Assembly (NCBI GenBank): GCA_030602845.1
Contig: JAUVYZ010000050.1
Coordinates: 1-9,927, forward strand
Direction of reading: 5' to 3'
DNA length: 9,927 bases
Origin: Phycisphaerae bacterium
GTDB taxonomy: Bacteria; Planctomycetota; Phycisphaerae; Sedimentisphaerales; Anaerobacaceae
In this document: piece after piece, positions 6,466-9,927 of the stretch
Layout: every line of letters starts with the position of its first letter
How positions within the stretch are numbered: the stretch's first letter is position 1
Position numbers and translations under genes: made by a program
The notes under the pieces: generated by a model
What the model was told of the DNA's origin: nothing
What the model saw: only the letters and a program-made list of their open reading frames with translations
Databases searched by the model: none

Positions 6466-8159
6466 ATCCAGTTAGACATTCCGAAGATAAAGAAATAGCT
6501 ATCTCTAAGGAAAAAAGTTGTCAACATCCATATATGTCTAACGGAATGAAATGGTCAAAAAAATGTTGTTTACTTCTTTTGGCCGCGACAATAGCCGCTA
6601 TTGCGCTGCGCCTGCCACTGTTGGGGCAGCGTCCCATGCACGGCGACGAAGCGGTTCACGCCATCAAATTCGGAGACCTGCTGGAGAAAAGTTTCTATCG
6701 CTATAATCCCAATGAGTACCACGGCCCGACGCTTAACTACCTGACCTTGATACCGGCCTGGCTCAGTTCAGCCGGGAAACTAACCGAAGTAAGCGAATTT
6801 ACTCTGCGCATCGTGCCTGTTTTTTTCGGGGTGTGTCTGGTGCTGCTGCTTTTGCTGCTGGCTGATGGCCTGGGGCGGACCGTCGCGGTTTGTGCCACCG
6901 TATTGACCGCTATCTCACCAGCTATGGTTTTCTACAGTCGCTACTACATTCAGGAAATGCTCCTGGTCTGTTTCACCTTTGGGGCAATTACTTCCGGCTA
7001 CCGCTACACTCAGAGCAAGAACATCACCTGGGCCTTACTGACGGGGGTGTTCCTGGGGCTTGCGCACGCGACCAAAGAAACATTCATCATTGCTTTCGAC
7101 TCAATGCTGTTGGCTCTGGTGCTTACACTCTTGCTGAAGAGCCGACGGGACGGCTCCGGTGGTTTTATCAAGACCGTCCGAGCAGTAAAGCCCTCGCACT
7201 TCAGTGCAGTGGTTGCGGCCGCTATAATAGTTTCAGCCTTGTTTTACTCATCATTTCTCACCAACCCAAACGGAATTTGGGATTCGGTTCGAACTTATGC
7301 GACCTACTTCGACCGGGCCCGTCAAAACCAATTACATGAACATCCCTGGCATTATTACCTCAAAATGCTCATTTATTCCAGATACGGTTCAGGGCCGGTC
7401 TGGAGCGAAGCCCTTATCGTCTTTTTAGCTGTGGCGGGCTTCATAGTTGCTATGACGAGAAAGGGCTTATCTGGTGTTAATTTTCATTTGCTCAGGTTCA
7501 TCGCCTTTTACACGCTCATAATGACCGTGTTGTATTCCGTAATCCGATATAAAACTCCCTGGTGTTTGTTAGGGTTTCTGCATGGTATGATTCTGCTGGC
7601 CGGTGTCGGAGCCGTGGCACTGATAAAGCTGTCGCCAAACGTTTTGGCCCGGACGTTTATCAGCTTGCTGTTGGTCGCCAGTGGAGTCCACCTCACCTGG
7701 CAGGCATATTCAGGCAGTTACAAGTTCTACGCCGACACGCGCAATCCGTATGTCTACGCTCATCCGACCACAGATGTTTTTACCATAGCGCGACGGGTGG
7801 AAGAGATAGCCCAGGTTGACCCTAATGGCCGCGAAATGATAATTCATGTTATCTGCCCCGGCAAAGATTATTGGCCACTGCCCTGGTACCTGCGTTCTTT
7901 TCCCAATGTTGGTTACTGGACCGAGGTTGATAATGTCAAACCGCCCGCTGTCGTCATTATTGCTTCCCCCGCGGTTCAGCCGGCTCTTATGAAAAAGTTA
8001 AATGAATTCAGCCCTCCAGGCAAGCGCAACCCGTATGTGGCTCTGTTTGACAGGTACATAGAATTGCGCCCGCAAATCGAATTACGCGGCTACGTATTGT
8101 GGGACCGCTTCCAGCGGCAGATACAGTCTGTTCAACCACAAACAACAGGTGAAAAATGA
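6462..8159 (+). CDS. GT-C membrane glycosyltransferase-like protein, Agl23-like
   Basis: A 565-aa polytopic membrane protein of the ArnT/PMT-like GT-C superfamily. After the first helix (about 34-52) comes RPMHGDEAVHAIKFGDLLE (57-75), where D62-E63 sit like the catalytic acidic pair of GT-C enzymes in the first extracytoplasmic loop. NEYHGPTLNYLTL (84-96), RYKTPWCLLG (362-371) and RNPYVYAHPTTD (427-438) are motifs I recall from the TIGR03663 / Agl23 group; this is from memory, not a search. The family is thought to use a polyprenyl-phosphate sugar. The C-terminal part, 440-556, is soluble. The start at 6462 overlaps the lipoprotein stop (ATGA) without its own Shine-Dalgarno, implying coupling. 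The first 24 residues are hydrophilic and odd, and ATG 6534 (residue 25) is an alternative start. The stop overlaps the apbE start. The acceptor is unknown. Confidence 0.78.
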   Translation: MNPVRHSEDKEIAISKEKSCQHPYMSNGMKWSKKCCLLLLAATIAAIALRLPLLGQRPMHGDEAVHAIKFGDLLEKSFYRYNPNEYHGPTLNYLTLIPAWLSSAGKLTEVSEFTLRIVPVFFGVCLVLLLLLLADGLGRTVAVCATVLTAISPAMVFYSRYYIQEMLLVCFTFGAITSGYRYTQSKNITWALLTGVFLGLAHATKETFIIAFDSMLLALVLTLLLKSRRDGSGGFIKTVRAVKPSHFSAVVAAAIIVSALFYSSFLTNPNGIWDSVRTYATYFDRARQNQLHEHPWHYYLKMLIYSRYGSGPVWSEALIVFLAVAGFIVAMTRKGLSGVNFHLLRFIAFYTLIMTVLYSVIRYKTPWCLLGFLHGMILLAGVGAVALIKLSPNVLARTFISLLLVASGVHLTWQAYSGSYKFYADTRNPYVYAHPTTDVFTIARRVEEIAQVDPNGREMIIHVICPGKDYWPLPWYLRSFPNVGYWTEVDNVKPPAVVIIASPAVQPALMKKLNEFSPPGKRNPYVALFDRYIELRPQIELRGYVLWDRFQRQIQSVQPQTTGEK

Positions 8160-9217
8160 CTCAGCCGCAACCAGAAATTTGCTTTGTTAAGAGCGATTGG
8201 GATTCAATCCCCGGTCTGCAGCGTTTTTCCCACGAGGCCATGGCGACCACTTTCGAGGTCATCATCCTGCACGAGGATGCCCGCTACGCCCAACAGGCGG
8301 CCCGGGCCGCTTTCAATGAGCTTGACCGGCTCGAGGCCGAACTCAGCCGATTCATCGAAAACAGTGACATCTCCCGGATTAACAATCTCGCCCCCAAGGG
8401 GTCTCTGCGGGTTGGCCTGGACGCGTTCGAATGCCTAAAGCTTGGTGCCCGGATTTATGCCGAAACCAATGGGGCTTTTGATATTACCATTGGGTCGCTG
8501 CTGGGCTGCTGGCTTGGCGAGGATGAAAAAGCACGCACACCTTCTAAAGAGCAGCTCAATCTTGCCCGCCAGCGTACCGGCATACACCTTTTTGAACTGG
8601 ACGAAGCCGAGCATACGGTGGAGCTACTGGCCCCCGCCATTTTGCTTGCCCCTCTGCTTCTTGCGAAGCAAAACGAGGGGCTTCGCAAAAGTGAAGCAGC
8701 GGGGGTGCAAATTGACCTCGGCGGTATCGGCAAGGGCGACGCGGTTGACCGGATGGCTGAGATGCTGCGCGACTGGAGTATTGATACCGCTGTGATTCAC
8801 GGGGGCTACAGCTCGGTTCTGGCGATGGACGCCCCATCCGGGACAAAAGGCTGGCCCCTGACGTTAAGCAATCCGGATAATCGCAAACAGACCTTAGCCG
8901 GCCTTCATTTGCAGGGCCGGGCCCTGAGCGGCTCAGGTTTGCAGAAGGGCCGGCATATCATCGACCCCCGCACGGCTCGGCCGGTTGAGGAAAAACGCGC
9001 CGCCTGGGCCTGTGCCCCTGACGCCGCAACCGCAGATGCCCTTTCAACCGCCTTTATGGTTATGACCCCGGATGAGGTCAAAAAATACTGCTCGAACCAC
9101 CCGGATACACTGGCTATGATTGTACTGGAAGACGGGGGCGAACAGGCACAAAAAGACAGGATTTTGCGTTTCGGCCCCTGGAAGAAGAGCGAGCCACCTG
9201 CCAAGTTATCAGGATAG
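8156..9217 (+). CDS. apbE: FAD:protein FMN transferase (ApbE)
   Basis: A 353-aa ApbE. The family transfers FMN from FAD to a Thr/Ser of exported redox proteins (Mg2+ dependent). Family motifs in order: AMATTFEV (28-35), LSRFIENSDISRIN (63-76), NGAFDITIG (105-113), IDLGGIGKGDAVD (186-198), VIHGGYSS (213-220), RHIIDPRTARPV (266-277) and ATADALSTAFMVM (291-303). No signal peptide or lipobox is visible, though many ApbE proteins are lipoproteins, so its location is uncertain. Residues of about 162-182 (rich in Leu/Ala, then KQNEGLRKSE) interrupt the usual approach to IDLGG and are encoded by a hairpin-forming stretch, probably an in-frame insertion. The start overlaps the previous stop (ATGA), with AGGTGA at 8147-8152. 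The last codons (KLSG and the stop) lie in an octamer array, so the C-terminus may have been reshaped by the repeat. No target protein is visible in the window. Confidence 0.93.
   Translation: MTQPQPEICFVKSDWDSIPGLQRFSHEAMATTFEVIILHEDARYAQQAARAAFNELDRLEAELSRFIENSDISRINNLAPKGSLRVGLDAFECLKLGARIYAETNGAFDITIGSLLGCWLGEDEKARTPSKEQLNLARQRTGIHLFELDEAEHTVELLAPAILLAPLLLAKQNEGLRKSEAAGVQIDLGGIGKGDAVDRMAEMLRDWSIDTAVIHGGYSSVLAMDAPSGTKGWPLTLSNPDNRKQTLAGLHLQGRALSGSGLQKGRHIIDPRTARPVEEKRAAWACAPDAATADALSTAFMVMTPDEVKKYCSNHPDTLAMIVLEDGGEQAQKDRILRFGPWKKSEPPAKLSG
8642..8710. repeat. Hairpin-forming insertion candidate within apbE
   Basis: A 69-nt (23-codon) stretch folds on itself. The inner stem TTGCGAAGC (8661-8669) pairs perfectly with GCTTCGCAA (8680-8688) across a 10-nt loop. 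It continues as GCTTC/GAAGC (8656-8660 with 8693-8697), then TC/GA, CCCC/GGGG (8649-8652 with 8701-8704) and TTGC/GCAA (8642-8645 with 8707-8710), with small bulges. It keeps frame and encodes an extra segment just before the conserved IDLGG motif, where ApbE proteins normally have a short link. It looks like a small palindromic element inserted in frame, similar in concept to Rickettsia palindromic elements. No transposase or clear target duplication is seen. Confidence 0.7.
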
Positions 9218-9322
9218 CAGGATACCAGGTTATCAGGATACCAGGTTATCAGGATACCAGGATACCAGGTTATCAGGTTGGCTGATTCCCTGATCGCCTG
9301 ATCTCCTGATGGCCTGATCTCC
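9201..9322. repeat. Strand-switching octamer array between convergent genes
   Basis: Ten contiguous octamers (9201-9280; typical units CCAGGTTA, TCAGGATA, CCAGGATA) are followed by five in the opposite orientation (9281-9322; GCTGATTC, then CCTGAT plus two variable bases). Blocks ATCAG(G)/ACCAGG on the left pair in phase with CTGAT/CCTGAT blocks on the right: 9272-9276 with 9282-9286, 9264-9269 with 9289-9294, 9256-9261 with 9297-9302, 9248-9253 with 9305-9310, and 9240-9245 with 9313-9318. Two-nt internal loops separate them. It contains the apbE stop (TAG 9215-9217) and the stop of the opposing glycosyltransferase (9273-9275). It could serve as a two-way terminator or barrier; it has no T-runs. 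Confidence 0.88.
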
Positions 9323-9927
9323 GCTTAATAGTCATCAGCTCAAAAAGAACACGCCACAGACTCCGCGTCGGCGATAGCCGACTGTCACGGTCGCAGGTCC
9401 AATCGACGGGAAATTCTTTTATCCGGTAACCCTCCTTTTGGGCCCGCAGGATGATTTCCACATCGAACATAAATCCATCAGTGACACACTGCCCATATAA
9501 TGTTCGTGCGACGTCGCCCCGATATATTTTGAATCCGCATTGCGTATCGGTGAATTCAGCGGGTATTTTCATACCGTAAATCACAGACCAGTGAAAAATC
9601 CTGGAACAAATCCGCCGATACCAGCTCTGGGCCTTTTCAATCTTGCATCCCCGCATTTTCCTCGACCCATGCGCTATATCACACGCCCCGCTTTTCAGTA
9701 ACCCAAGCCCTCGCAAAACATCCTCATAGGGTACGCAACATCCGCTGTCGGCAAACATCACATATTCACCGCTTGTTTCCTTTATGCCTCTGCGAACAGC
9801 ATAACCTTTGCCGCGATGGTGCTCATAACGGACGACCTTCAGTGTTGCGCCTGAGAAAATTTCAACATTTTCTGCAGCTTCGGCGGTGTTGTCCTTGCTG
9901 CCGTCATCGACGACTATAATCTCTCCC
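9273..9927 (-). CDS. GT2 polyprenyl-phosphate-sugar synthase-like glycosyltransferase, 5' end cut
   Basis: Partial minus-strand gene, open to the window edge (217 codons plus one base), missing its N-terminus. The visible part starts GEIIVVDDGSKDNTAE, the nucleotide-sugar-binding DDGS segment of GT2 enzymes. It continues with HHRGKGYAVRRG, then VMFADSGCCVPYED, where DSG stands at the usual DAD/DxD metal site. Further on are FTDTQCGFKIY, DGFMFDVEIILRA and EFPVDWTCDRDSRLSP, all typical of the dolichyl-phosphate beta-glucosyltransferase/mannosyltransferase group. These enzymes load a sugar onto a polyprenyl phosphate on the cytoplasmic side. No C-terminal membrane helices are seen. The last 14 or so residues (roughly from SGHQEIRRSG) are encoded by the octamer array and probably are not ancestral. 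It converges on apbE. Its product could feed the GT-C enzyme of the neighbouring operon (inference). Confidence 0.87.
   Translation of the reverse strand, partial: GEIIVVDDGSKDNTAEAAENVEIFSGATLKVVRYEHHRGKGYAVRRGIKETSGEYVMFADSGCCVPYEDVLRGLGLLKSGACDIAHGSRKMRGCKIEKAQSWYRRICSRIFHWSVIYGMKIPAEFTDTQCGFKIYRGDVARTLYGQCVTDGFMFDVEIILRAQKEGYRIKEFPVDWTCDRDSRLSPTRSLWRVLFELMTIKRRSGHQEIRRSGNQPT

Noticed and set aside
6890..7339. 149-codon open frame on the plus strand inside the GT-C gene
   Set aside because: It lies wholly in another frame of a well-supported membrane protein gene, has no ribosome-binding site and encodes nothing recognisable.
8642..8710. Insertion sequence in apbE
   Set aside because: It is only 69 nt, encodes no transposase and has no clear target-site duplication, so a small palindromic repeat is the better description.

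Overview
The window reads as about 50% GC bacterial chromosome carrying eight protein-coding genes, seven on the plus strand and one, cut by the right edge, on the minus strand. There are no RNA genes. The gene content (a membrane-anchored multiheme cytochrome, a Gfo/Idh/MocA oxidoreductase, an NCS1 permease, a discoidin-like lipoprotein, an Agl23-like GT-C enzyme and ApbE) suggests a Planctomycetota member, perhaps Phycisphaerae/Sedimentisphaerales. This is an inference from gene families only; no marker gene is present.

Layout. (1) Positions 1-2655: a 23-bp tandem array at the left edge runs straight into the start codon of a seven-heme c-type cytochrome, followed after 23 nt by a five-helix, cytochrome b-like membrane subunit. 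Together they look like a c/b-heme module that exchanges electrons with the quinone pool. (2) Positions 2656-2722: a heptamer array that switches strand orientation halfway and can fold into a long imperfect hairpin. (3) Positions 2746-5399: a Gfo/Idh/MocA oxidoreductase in which the usual EKP lysine is missing, then, after a 140-nt gap, an NCS1 (cytosine/purine/hydantoin-type) permease that ends at a strong intrinsic terminator. (4) Positions 5539-9217: a near-consensus sigma-70-type promoter drives a tight operon of lipoprotein, Agl23-like GT-C membrane protein and ApbE, both junctions being ATGA start/stop overlaps. (5) Positions 9201-9322: an octamer array with the same switched architecture as the heptamer array, inside which both convergent genes terminate. 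(6) Positions 9273-9927, minus strand: a GT2 glycosyltransferase of the dolichyl/polyprenyl-phosphate-sugar synthase type.

How the genes may work together (inference): the GT2 enzyme could make a lipid-linked sugar that the GT-C enzyme uses on the outer face of the membrane, next to a lipoprotein with a carbohydrate-binding-like fold. ApbE would attach FMN covalently to an exported electron-transfer protein encoded elsewhere.

The least ordinary part of the window is its small repeats. A start-codon-bearing tandem array, two strand-switching short-period arrays at gene boundaries, and a hairpin-forming stretch that appears to be inserted in frame in apbE all shape or enter coding sequence. 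None resembles a CRISPR array or a standard insertion sequence.
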